NCBI RefSeq assembly: GCF_051781005.1
Contig: NZ_JBPWOA010000028.1
Location: 53,475-117,474, forward strand
DNA length: 64,000 nt
Direction: 5' to 3'
From: Anabaena sp051781005
GTDB lineage: Bacteria; Cyanobacteriota; Cyanobacteriia; Cyanobacteriales; Nostocaceae
Made by a program: the position numbers and the translations under genes. Below the pieces are notes generated by a model. It did no database searches, was not told the DNA's origin, and saw nothing but the letters and a program-made list of their open reading frames with translations. Of this stretch, positions 1-8,257 are shown piece by piece (position 1 is the stretch's first letter; each line of letters starts with the position of its first letter).

Positions 1-1947
1 AAATTGCTGATAGAGAATATTCATAGTACAACCTTGTTGATGGAATCGAGTGTACCCTGTGCTGATCGTCGTTGGGTGAATGTGAAAAATCGGTATATTG
101 GGGCGTTAACGTTTTTAGAAAAACCCGGAGGTTGGCCGAATAAATTTTCTCAGTTGCGTTATTTGTGGGAATTGTTGGCTAGAGAAACGGTAGTAGATAC
201 GGAAATTTTTTGTCAGTTAACTGCTGCTAATCCAGCATTGGTTAAAACTACTTTACAACGAGTTCTCAAGCAGTCAAATATGACAGCTATGATGGCGCAA
301 GAAAAGAGTAAAACTATTGATGTGAATGCTCAATTGAAGTTAAGGAAATCTGTAGCAGCGCAAGAACAATTATATGAAGGTGCAGTCCCGATATATACGA
401 GTGTAGTTATTTTTGTTCATCGTCCGACTATAGAAAAATTAGACCAAGCCACAAGATATATTGAAAATTGTTTTCAACGTCCTGCACAGGTAATTAGAGA
501 AGTAGAATATGCCTGGAAAATTTGGTTACAATCTCTACCGATAGTTTGGGAAGGTTTGTTAGTTAAGCCTTTTAATCGCAGACAATTATATTTAACCAGT
601 GAAGTGCCGGGATTAATGCCTTTAGTGTTAACTAAAGCTGGAGATAAACATGGTTTTGAGTTAATTGCGGAGGAAGGAGGAACACCAATACATTTAGATT
701 TGTTTAATCAACATAAAAATTTAGCCTTGTTTGCAACGACTCGTGCGGGTAAATCGGTTTTGGTGTCAGGAATTTTAACTCAGGCTTTAGCACATGGAAT
801 TCCTGTGGTTGCATTGGACTTTCCCAAGCCTGATGGTACATCTACGTTTACTGACTATACAGAGTTTATGGAGGGGAATGGGGCATATTTTGATATTTCC
901 AAACAATCAAATAATTTGTTTGAACAGCCAGATTTACGATCGCTCTCACTAGAGGAACAGCGCGATCGCTTGCTCGATTATACTGGATTCTTGGAATCAG
1001 CCTTAATGACAATGGTTTTAGGCTCATCCACTGAAAATCAACTATTATCTCAAACGGTGCGTTCCCTGCTCAACCTAGCCTTAGCGGCTTTCTTTGCTGA
1101 TGCAGGTATCCAGGAGCGATATAAACAAGCGATCGCTGACGGTTTTGGAACTACAGCTTGGCAAAAAACCCCTACCTTAAAAGACTTTCTCTGTTTTTGT
1201 TCACCAGAACATCTGCAATTAGATTCTATTAGCGGCAGAGTCGATGATGCACTTAGTCAAATTCAATTGCGGTTGCGTTTTTGGCTTTCTAGTCGTGTAG
1301 GAAAATCTATTTCTGCACCATCTAGCTTTCCCACCGATGCCCAACTTTTAGTATTTGCACTGCGAAATTTATCAGATAATGAAGATGCAGCAGTTTTATC
1401 TTTAAGTGCTTATTCAGCAGCTTTAAGACGAGCTTTAAGCAGTCCAGCTTCTATCTTTTTTATTGACGAAGCACCGATTTTATTTGAATTTGATCAAATA
1501 TCAGATTTAGTGGGGAGAATTTGTGCAAATGGTGCAAAAGCTGGGATCAGAGTTATTTTATCAGCACAAGATCCCGATACTATTGCTAAATCTAAAGCCG
1601 CATCGAAGATTTTACAAAATTTGTCAACGAGATTAATTGGTCGGATTCAACCGGTTGCTGTAGATAGTTTTGTCAGTATTTTAAAATATCCACGCGATAT
1701 TATTTCTCGTAATGCTACAGAAAGCTTTTTTCCTCGTAAAGAAGGTATTTATAGTCAATGGTTGTTAGATGATAATGGTATTTATACATTCTGTCGTTAT
1801 TATCCAGGTTATGAACAATTGGCTGTAGTTGCTAATAACCCTAATGAACAAACTGCTCGTGAAGAAGCTATGTTACATTACCCGGATAAATATGAGGCAA
1901 TTTCTGTTTTTGCACGGCAGTTAGTGGCTTCGTTGCGAGGTAGTTAA
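1..1947 (+). CDS. VirB4/TraC-like conjugation ATPase (5' truncated)
   Basis: Cytoplasmic ATPase that would power a type IV secretion or conjugation channel. The frame is open to the left edge; the first usable codon is a TTG at base 4, so the true N-terminus probably lies outside the window. Numbered from that codon, a Walker A motif ATTRAGKS lies at residues 244-251 and a Walker B strand SIFFIDEAP near 483-491 (acidic pair D488/E489). About 640 residues are visible, against roughly 800 or more for complete VirB4 proteins. The genes behind it on the same strand look like further channel parts (VirB6-, VirB10- and VirB9-like), which supports the call. VirD4 or another HerA/FtsK-type pump is the main alternative. 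The ATPase assignment is firm and the VirB4 subtype is likely. Confidence 0.75.
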   Translation, partial: KLLIENIHSTTLLMESSVPCADRRWVNVKNRYIGALTFLEKPGGWPNKFSQLRYLWELLARETVVDTEIFCQLTAANPALVKTTLQRVLKQSNMTAMMAQEKSKTIDVNAQLKLRKSVAAQEQLYEGAVPIYTSVVIFVHRPTIEKLDQATRYIENCFQRPAQVIREVEYAWKIWLQSLPIVWEGLLVKPFNRRQLYLTSEVPGLMPLVLTKAGDKHGFELIAEEGGTPIHLDLFNQHKNLALFATTRAGKSVLVSGILTQALAHGIPVVALDFPKPDGTSTFTDYTEFMEGNGAYFDISKQSNNLFEQPDLRSLSLEEQRDRLLDYTGFLESALMTMVLGSSTENQLLSQTVRSLLNLALAAFFADAGIQERYKQAIADGFGTTAWQKTPTLKDFLCFCSPEHLQLDSISGRVDDALSQIQLRLRFWLSSRVGKSISAPSSFPTDAQLLVFALRNLSDNEDAAVLSLSAYSAALRRALSSPASIFFIDEAPILFEFDQISDLVGRICANGAKAGIRVILSAQDPDTIAKSKAASKILQNLSTRLIGRIQPVAVDSFVSILKYPRDIISRNATESFFPRKEGIYSQWLLDDNGIYTFCRYYPGYEQLAVVANNPNEQTAREEAMLHYPDKYEAISVFARQLVASLRGS

Positions 1948-2013
1948 TTGAGGAATTATCTCACGCAGAGGCGCAGAGGCACAGAGAGAGAAGGAAATGA
2001 ATAGGGGGATTGT

Positions 2014-2838
2014 ATGAGGAAGGTTGTTTTTTTTAGTTTGGCTTTTTTGTTGTTGTTGGGTTTACCAGCTAGGGGACAGTTAGGTAAGGTTTGGAGTGAG
2101 TTTCAATTATATTCTGTGGATATGCAAAATTATTTTACAAATAATCTGAGTGAAACTTTAAGACCTTTAGAAATTAGTAGTCAAAATTCTTTGAATATTG
2201 CTACAGGACAATTGAATTTACCTAATCCAATTGAAGTTGGGAAACAAGCACGTCAGGATTTATTGCTTTACCCGACGACGGATAAGTTTGAAAATAATCC
2301 GATTGTTAGAGCTAATGCAGTTAGTAATGAGATGAATCGTTTGATTCTTCGGGGTGCGGTGGAAGGTGCAATGGGGACGGAAGGACAACGACGATTAAAA
2401 GTTAAATTAGAAGAGACTGAAAATGTCATTACCAATATTGTGGAAGCGGCTAATGATGCAGAACAAAGTAACCAAAATTTACTCAATGATATTATTGCTA
2501 AACTTCCGGCTATTAATAATATAACTCAACAGTTATCAACACAAACAAGTGCTAGTCAAATTAATTTACAATTACAAACTCTGAAGGTTCAAAGTCAACA
2601 ATCAAGGATTATTGGAGAAAACTTAGCTCAAACAATGCAAACTAATCAATCTTTGCAATACTCTAATTTGAATTTAGCGAGTATTTCTCAACAAATGGAA
2701 GAAATGAATCGTGCGCGTCGAGTTGATTCAGCAACTGAGGCTGCAAGACTGATGCGGACAACTGCTCAAATGGATTTGTTTGGGAGGGAAGAAAATGAAA
2801 ATAGAATTCAGGAGTCAGGAGTCAGGAGTCAGGATTAA
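2014..2838 (+). CDS. Secreted coiled-coil protein, T4SS context
   Basis: A 274-residue protein with a clear N-terminal signal peptide: basic start, then a Leu/Phe-rich core and an ARGQ cleavage-like region near residue 20. The remainder is hydrophilic and Gln/Asn-rich, with long helical stretches around residues 130-250. That build resembles VirB5/TrbJ-type periplasmic or pilus-tip proteins, but no diagnostic motif is visible, so this is by context only. It lies 66 bp behind the ATPase gene and ahead of the VirB6-like gene. The last residues (ESGVRSQD) are encoded by a CAGGAGT heptamer repeat, so the C-terminus and stop come from an expanding repeat. Confidence 0.6.
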   Translation: MRKVVFFSLAFLLLLGLPARGQLGKVWSEFQLYSVDMQNYFTNNLSETLRPLEISSQNSLNIATGQLNLPNPIEVGKQARQDLLLYPTTDKFENNPIVRANAVSNEMNRLILRGAVEGAMGTEGQRRLKVKLEETENVITNIVEAANDAEQSNQNLLNDIIAKLPAINNITQQLSTQTSASQINLQLQTLKVQSQQSRIIGENLAQTMQTNQSLQYSNLNLASISQQMEEMNRARRVDSATEAARLMRTTAQMDLFGREENENRIQESGVRSQD

Positions 2839-2975
2839 GAAGGAGAGAACACAGAGGAATAAAAGTTTAGGAACGTTTTTCCGTAAGTCTTACTATAGAA
2901 TTCAGGAGTCAGGAGTAAGAAGGAGAGAACATAGAGGAATAAAAGTTTGGGAATGTTTTTCCGTAAGTCTTACTA
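2801..2975. repeat. Imperfect tandem duplication differing by two heptamers
   Basis: Two copies, about 2801-2894 and 2895-2975, each begin ATAGAATTCAGGAGTCAGGA, continue through AAGGAGAGAACA and end at CCGTAAGTCTTACTA. Copy 1 carries two extra CAGGAGT heptamers, which explains the length difference. The duplication fills most of the gap between the coiled-coil gene and the VirB6-like gene. The only open frame across it is 76 codons, made of repeat, so I do not call a gene. Confidence 0.85.
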
Positions 2976-3017
2976 CTGTAATTTATTTACTTTTAGCAAA
3001 AATCTTGTGAACTAAAA

Positions 3018-4067
3018 ATGCAGTTTTATATTTTGCAAATCTTTCCAGAAATTGGTATCAATGAAAGTTTCGATAGTGGTGCTGAAACTGCTAGAAGTAT
3101 GGCGGAAAGTTGGGATAATCAATGGTTGGATTTATTACAAAATAATAGCAGCAATAATTTGTATGGGGCAATGACAAATTTAGGCGTGTTTTTTGCTGTA
3201 GGAACTCTATTATTTTTTATGATGCAATGGCTAAAAGATGTTATTTACAGTGAATATTCTCGTCCTATATCTGGGTTGATTTGGCCTTTTATAGTAGTAA
3301 TGCTATTAAGTAATACGGGGGATGGCAGCATCCTTTCTAGTTTGACTTTGGGGGTAAGAAACTTTATCAATACTATTAATCAGCAAGTAGTGACTTCAGC
3401 AGATACTGATCAAACTTATCAACAAGCTTTAAATATGAGTTTGGCTGAAGAAGTTGCTGGTTCTTTAATTCGTCCTTGTCAGTCGCTGACTGGTGAACAA
3501 CAAAATCAATGTTTTGCTAAAGCTAGTGATCAGGTTGATGGGCTTTGGCAAGAATATAGAAATTTATATGGTAATAAAGTTTGGATTCAAAGACTAGAAA
3601 ATCAGGTAATTTCGCTCAAGTTTGGTACAGGTAATTTATCGGATACTAGCTTTAATTCTTTACTGGTAAATACTGCACAAACTAGTATCAAAAACTTTTT
3701 AATTTCTTTGCAATATGCTTTTCAAAATTTGCTAGAAGCCACTATGTTACTAATTGCCGCTTTGGGTCCTATTGCTATAGGCGCATCTTTATTACCTGTG
3801 GCAGGAAAACCTATTTTTGCATGGCTGACTGGGTTTTTATCTGCGGGTATTGCCAAGATATCATTTAATATCATCGCTGCTGTCACTTCTGCTGTAGTTA
3901 TTAATGGCCCCGCTGAAAATCCTAATGCGAATCCTGATTTAATGTGGTTCATAATTTTTCTGGGAATTTTAGCACCGATTTTATCTTTGGTTGTGGCTGG
4001 TGCGGGGGGATTTGCTATTTTTAGTGCTATTAGTAAGACGGATGGTTTGGTAAAAGGTCGGATATAA
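3018..4067 (+). CDS. VirB6/TrbL-like polytopic membrane protein
   Basis: A 349-residue inner-membrane protein. Hydrophobic segments appear near residues 54-74, 87-105, 238-260, 263-290 and 308-340, separated by a polar loop of about 110 residues (about 110-225). That layout fits the TrbL/VirB6 channel component. The C-terminal Gly/Ala-rich membrane segments and the position between the ATPase and the VirB10-like gene support this. There is no catalytic motif. It starts 8 bp after the end of the repeat-made open frame and is followed 35 bp later by the first paralogous bitopic gene. Family assignment is by topology and context. Confidence 0.6.
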   Translation: MQFYILQIFPEIGINESFDSGAETARSMAESWDNQWLDLLQNNSSNNLYGAMTNLGVFFAVGTLLFFMMQWLKDVIYSEYSRPISGLIWPFIVVMLLSNTGDGSILSSLTLGVRNFINTINQQVVTSADTDQTYQQALNMSLAEEVAGSLIRPCQSLTGEQQNQCFAKASDQVDGLWQEYRNLYGNKVWIQRLENQVISLKFGTGNLSDTSFNSLLVNTAQTSIKNFLISLQYAFQNLLEATMLLIAALGPIAIGASLLPVAGKPIFAWLTGFLSAGIAKISFNIIAAVTSAVVINGPAENPNANPDLMWFIIFLGILAPILSLVVAGAGGFAIFSAISKTDGLVKGRI

Positions 4068-4102
4068 ATCTGGATAATATTAAATAGGATGAATATACAA
4101 AA

Positions 4103-4927
4103 ATGACAAATTTACTTAATCAGAAAAAACCAAAAGGAAATATTTTAAATACTTTTGCAATTGCTACTTTTAGTTTGCATTTATTAGTATTATTTTTATT
4201 CGTTTTCCAAGGGTTGAATATCCGTCAACTGAATCTGCGAAAACCACCTAATTTTGTGCAAATGATAGACGGTGAAACTCTATCTGCTACTGATGATTTA
4301 GCTAGAGATCCCGAAGCAATTCGCCAATTTATCAGTAAAACCATGACATCTATGTTTAATTGGTCAGGAACGCTACCCATACAAACTATTGAAGCAGCCG
4401 CTAAACCTCAACCAGATCCCGGAATTCCGGTAAAAACCTTACAGGGTGGAAATCAAAAAGTGACTACTAGTAGTTGGGTAGCTAGTTTTGCGATATCTGA
4501 GGATTTTCGTAAAGGTTTCTTAAGTGCGATCGCACAAATGACTCCATCAGAAGTTTTCTCTAACAATCCTAGCCAAGCTATATCAGCAGAGTTAATCATC
4601 AAGCGGATTTATCCACCAGAAAAAATTGCCCCTGGTAAGTGGCGAGTGGGGATGGTAGCGGACTTGATTCAAAAAAAACGCACAGATGATAGAAGAACAA
4701 TAACGCCCTTTAATAAAGATTTATTAGTCCGTGCAGTAGATTATTATCCCTATCCCCTACCTGAAATTAGCACTAATATTCAAAAAGCAATTTATAGCAA
4801 CCGCGCTCAAAAATTAGAAATTTATGAAATTAGAAATTTATGCTTGATAGATAACTATAGTAATCTCAATCAGGATCAATCAAACCCCTGTGGAAATAGA
4901 AGCACATCTGATAGCTTTCTTAGATAA
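4103..4927 (+). CDS. Bitopic T4SS-associated protein, paralogue 1
   Basis: A 274-residue protein with a short cytoplasmic start, one membrane helix at about residues 14-37 and a long extracytoplasmic part. It aligns with the next gene: both have a Phe/Leu-rich helix, then a VQM[I/V]DG or VQLVDG motif, a conserved [A/T]IR[Q/H]F...TMT segment, and a second half that includes PFNK[D/Q][L/I]LVRA. The size and topology resemble VirB8/TraE scaffold proteins, but that is inferred from context. The C-terminus ends in a polar tail not shared with the paralogue. Confidence 0.6.
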   Translation: MTNLLNQKKPKGNILNTFAIATFSLHLLVLFLFVFQGLNIRQLNLRKPPNFVQMIDGETLSATDDLARDPEAIRQFISKTMTSMFNWSGTLPIQTIEAAAKPQPDPGIPVKTLQGGNQKVTTSSWVASFAISEDFRKGFLSAIAQMTPSEVFSNNPSQAISAELIIKRIYPPEKIAPGKWRVGMVADLIQKKRTDDRRTITPFNKDLLVRAVDYYPYPLPEISTNIQKAIYSNRAQKLEIYEIRNLCLIDNYSNLNQDQSNPCGNRSTSDSFLR

Positions 4928-4959
4928 ATTGTAAATTCCCATTCCCAATTACCTAAATT

Positions 4960-5652
4960 ATGCAACTTGTAAAATCAGAAACTAAAAAAAGTAGCATCTT
5001 ACCACTTTTAGCAGTTGGAACATTTGGATTACATTTATTTACTCTGCTATTACTTTTATTTAACGGTTCTATGTTACAGGATTTAAAACGACAATTAACA
5101 CCCCAAAGTTTAGTGCAACTTGTTGATGGTCGTGCCATCACTGTAGACCCCAAACCAAGTTATGACCGACATTCAGAAACAATTCGCCATTTTGTTGGTG
5201 AAACCATGACCCTCATGCTTACCTGGTCACGACAACAGCCACCACTTACGGTATGGGAAATTAGTTCACAACTCTTATCCCCTGAATTGAAACCGAAATT
5301 TCAATCAGAAATTACTAATTTAAATGCTAACAATCAATTTGCCAATATTAATCAAGATAATGAATATGTATTAGTCATAGAAAAAATTTCTCAGCCCACA
5401 CCAATAGCTAATGGTAAATGGAAAGTAGAGATACTTGCTAATCAATTAAATTTTAGCGGTTATAATAATTTGGGAACATCAATTCCGTTTAATAAACAAA
5501 TATTAGTTAGAGCCATTGATCAATCAAAAACGTTTCTGCCAACTAAACCACTACCTTGGCATTTAGCCGCTTACCGTCTTGGTGAAGCTAGACTAGAAAT
5601 TTACGATATATGTGATCTCAAAGATAAAAAATGTTCTGGAAAATCTAACTAA
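4960..5652 (+). CDS. Bitopic T4SS-associated protein, paralogue 2
   Basis: A 230-residue protein with a membrane helix near residues 12-34 and an outside domain. It shares with the preceding gene the VDG motif just after the helix, the IRHFVGETMTLML segment and a late PFNKQILVRAID motif, so the two arose by tandem duplication. It starts 32 bp after its paralogue and ends 10 bp before the VirB10-like gene, suggesting co-transcription. A VirB8-like scaffold role is the best guess. The two copies might build a hetero-oligomer. Confidence 0.6.
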   Translation: MQLVKSETKKSSILPLLAVGTFGLHLFTLLLLLFNGSMLQDLKRQLTPQSLVQLVDGRAITVDPKPSYDRHSETIRHFVGETMTLMLTWSRQQPPLTVWEISSQLLSPELKPKFQSEITNLNANNQFANINQDNEYVLVIEKISQPTPIANGKWKVEILANQLNFSGYNNLGTSIPFNKQILVRAIDQSKTFLPTKPLPWHLAAYRLGEARLEIYDICDLKDKKCSGKSN

Positions 5653-5662
5653 TTAATAAATT

Positions 5663-7237
5663 ATGACTTCCTATTCAATTCAATCACCAATTCCTACACA
5701 ACCTGTCATTGAACCCGATGCTGTTAACTCTCAGTTGGAAGTAGATTCTACAGATTGGGAATCTAAAATGGCCAAATTAGTTGGTTTTGAGGAAGAATCA
5801 CCAATTTTCAATATTGACGCATTAGAAGCAGATATAGATAGTTTAGAACCGTCCCAGTCTCCAGTTCAAGAAGTTGCAACTGCACAATCTCTATCATCTA
5901 ATCCTTTTGCTAAGTTAGCTTTGGTCGGCGGTGCTACTTTGGTTGTAGTGCTAGTAGCTGGGGTGTTTTTATCGCAGATTATGAGTACAGCCAATCAAAA
6001 ACCAAAAAATAATCTTGTTTCTTCGGCAGCTTCGTTACCACCAAAAATTGAACCCATTGAGCAAAATTTAGAACAAGAAATAGAGATTCTCAAAACGAAA
6101 TTGGCTCTTGCTGAACAAGCACAGGCTGTAACAGCAGCCCAACAAAATCTGAGAAATAGAGTTATTTCATCGTTGGCAACTCCACGAGTTAATAACAGAA
6201 CACAAACACCTGTGCAAACTGCTTCTGTTCCTCGCGTAGTCACGGTTGAGCGCATCATTGATAGACCATCCTATTCTCCACCAGCAGTTGTACCACCAGT
6301 TGCTGTTGTTCCGACTGTTGCACCACCAACTCCCCCAATAGAACCAAGCCCAAAAGCCCAACCATCTCCACCTGATCCTCTCCAAGAATGGACACAGTTA
6401 GCCAAGTTAGGTAGTTATGGTCAGGTGTACACGACTGGCGAATCTAGTGAGAATACAGCTAAATCTGCGGCTGCTAATAATACTAATGTTGCTCAAGAGC
6501 CAACTGAGTCTAACTCTGAAACAACACCATCAGAGGAAGATGTTTTAGTCAACCAAGCACAACCACAAAACTCGAAATCGGTCAAAGTAGGAACTAGTGC
6601 TAAAGCTGTTTTGGCAACGGCCGTTTTTGGGGAAACTACGAGGGCAAGGAATAATCAAAGGAATAATGAACAAGAAGAAAATACCGAAATCTTTGTGGTG
6701 CGGTTGAAAGAACCACTAAAATCTATAGATGGTGCGATCGCATTACCGGCTAATACTGAGTTGTTAGCTCAAGTTCGGTCTATCTCTGAACGAGGATTAA
6801 TGCGCTTGGATGTAGTCAAAGTGATCTCACAAGATAAAGACCAACTTCAAGAGAGAAGCTTACCCAACAATGCTATTATTGTTCGCGCTCCCCAAGGTAG
6901 ACCACTAGTAGCAAATAAATTTCCTAATAATGGGTCATCTATAGCCAGAATGGATGCCAGTTTATTTGTTTTGGGCGGTGTCAGCAAAGCCGCTGAGTTA
7001 TTGAATCGTATTGATACTGAAGTTACCACAAATGCTGGTAGCACTATAGTCAGCAATAATAACGCCCAACGTAATCTAGCAGCGGGGATTGTTGAAGGTG
7101 GTTTAAAGTCGGTGGTTCCACAAATTTTACAACGTAATCAACAGTCAGTTTCGCAAATGATGCAACAAACGAATGTTTGGTTGATACCCGCTGGCCAAGA
7201 AGTGGAAATATACATCAATAGCACCATGCAGTTTTAG
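5663..7237 (+). CDS. VirB10/TrbI-like channel protein
   Basis: A 524-residue protein with VirB10-type architecture. A cytoplasmic acidic N-terminal region of about 88 residues is followed by one membrane helix (about 89-111), a short coiled coil (about 130-170), a Pro/Val-rich spacer (about 195-245) and a C-terminal beta-rich domain (about 325-524). The C-terminal domain has the FVVRLKEPLKSIDGAIALPA pattern and ends with an IPAGQEVEIYIN strand, as in TrbI/VirB10. The family links inner and outer membranes. The stop lies 1 bp before a small inverted-repeat element (7239-7399) that separates it from the next secretion gene. Confidence 0.75.
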   Translation: MTSYSIQSPIPTQPVIEPDAVNSQLEVDSTDWESKMAKLVGFEEESPIFNIDALEADIDSLEPSQSPVQEVATAQSLSSNPFAKLALVGGATLVVVLVAGVFLSQIMSTANQKPKNNLVSSAASLPPKIEPIEQNLEQEIEILKTKLALAEQAQAVTAAQQNLRNRVISSLATPRVNNRTQTPVQTASVPRVVTVERIIDRPSYSPPAVVPPVAVVPTVAPPTPPIEPSPKAQPSPPDPLQEWTQLAKLGSYGQVYTTGESSENTAKSAAANNTNVAQEPTESNSETTPSEEDVLVNQAQPQNSKSVKVGTSAKAVLATAVFGETTRARNNQRNNEQEENTEIFVVRLKEPLKSIDGAIALPANTELLAQVRSISERGLMRLDVVKVISQDKDQLQERSLPNNAIIVRAPQGRPLVANKFPNNGSSIARMDASLFVLGGVSKAAELLNRIDTEVTTNAGSTIVSNNNAQRNLAAGIVEGGLKSVVPQILQRNQQSVSQMMQQTNVWLIPAGQEVEIYINSTMQF

Positions 7238-7238
7238 C

Positions 7239-7399
7239 TATAGTGCTTCTTGGTTGAGTGAGATACAAGAACCCCACCCCCAACCCCCTCCTCCTTCGGA
7301 TTCACCAGTCGCCTACGGTGGGAAACCCGCCTACAGCGCTGGTTCACCGCAAGCGATGAGGGGGCTATGATGTATTTCATTCAAATGCAATCCACTGTA
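7239..7399. mobile_element. MITE-like element, family B, copy 1 with nested insert
   Basis: Ends TATAGTGCTT and CCACTGTA form degenerate terminal inverted repeats. The interior (GGTTGAGTGAGATACAAGAA, then a C-rich tract, then GCAAGCGATGAGGGGGCTAT) matches copies at 20655, 32784 and 48388. This copy alone is interrupted at about 7293-7347 by a second short repeat (CGGATTCACCAGTCGCC ... AGCGCTGGTTCACC). No coding capacity. Confidence 0.8.
7293..7347. repeat. Nested small dispersed repeat
   Basis: About 55 bp inserted between the C-rich tract and the GCAAGCGATGAG block of a family B element, shown by comparison with three uninterrupted copies. It is partly palindromic (ATTCACCAG near the left end, CTGGTTCACC at the right). 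It resembles the small dispersed repeats reported from Nostoc-type genomes. Confidence 0.65.
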
Positions 7400-7435
7400 A
7401 TTTACGAAAAACTTTAAATTACACCAATGTGAAAA

Positions 7436-8050
7436 ATGATGGTGAAAGCTAGATTTATAGACTTATACTGTATATGCAGAAAAGGATTCCCAATCCAAAA
7501 TCCCAAATGGTATGATCCTCATTTCTTACCTCTGGCTGCTCTAATTTTCTCAGGGGCTATGTTATTATTGGCAGGTCGTGCTGTAGCGAATAATGCTGTT
7601 CTCCGTTCCATGTTTTCCTGTCAAGCCCAAGGTTTAGGGGGAGTTGTACCGACTATCGACGTTTCTTATCAACAAGGTACAAATTTAAGCTTTCTTCCTG
7701 CTGGCGAAACCATTAAAAAAGTTTGGTTAAATGATCCGTCACAGGTAACTATGGATTTTGATGGCGCAATGTGTATGCAGTTCGGACAAGAACGTAATTT
7801 GAGTTCAGGGGATTGTAAAAATTCAGCAGCAAATGTCATACAACTGCGGCGAATTGAAAGGATAAAAATCCCCGGATTATCCAAAATGGAAAATACACTT
7901 TTAACTGTGATTACTGAAGGGCAAGGTGAAACTAAGCTTTATACTTTCAGAATACTTTATCAAGATGCTGCTCCTGGATATCACACTTTAGCTATTTATC
8001 CAGATTCATCTGCTGCTAATGGCGCAAATTGTGCGAGAACGGCATCTTAA
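7436..8050 (+). CDS. VirB9-like candidate T4SS protein
   Basis: A 204-residue protein with an N-terminal hydrophobic segment at about residues 31-51 ending ...GRAVA, a possible uncleaved anchor or late signal peptide. The rest is beta-rich. The pattern LLTVITEGQGETKLYTFRILY near residues 155-175 resembles the N-terminal beta domain of VirB9/TrbG/TraK, and four Cys residues lie in the exported part. It follows the VirB10-like gene, the usual partner of VirB9, but is separated from it by a small element. The first Met (7436) is immediately followed by a second. Assignment is tentative. Confidence 0.5.
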   Translation: MMVKARFIDLYCICRKGFPIQNPKWYDPHFLPLAALIFSGAMLLLAGRAVANNAVLRSMFSCQAQGLGGVVPTIDVSYQQGTNLSFLPAGETIKKVWLNDPSQVTMDFDGAMCMQFGQERNLSSGDCKNSAANVIQLRRIERIKIPGLSKMENTLLTVITEGQGETKLYTFRILYQDAAPGYHTLAIYPDSSAANGANCARTAS

Positions 8051-8257
8051 TCAAGAATATAGCTATCTGAGGCTGGAGTCCTGTAGCGGTAGGGAGGTGT
8101 TTAGCCCGTATAAACCCGGTTGCTATAAGAATCCTGCTATTTTATTGTCAATTAAGGAAAATCTCAACAACGCCAGCAAAAATTTATTTAAGCAACAAAT
8201 GAAGTTGAGTAAAGAAGACAGAATAGACGCTAAAATCGATTCAGCCTTTGTATTTTC

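Noticed and set aside
2780..3010. 76-codon open frame between two secretion genes
   Set aside because: It consists of a tandem duplication and heptamer repeats; no independent protein signal.
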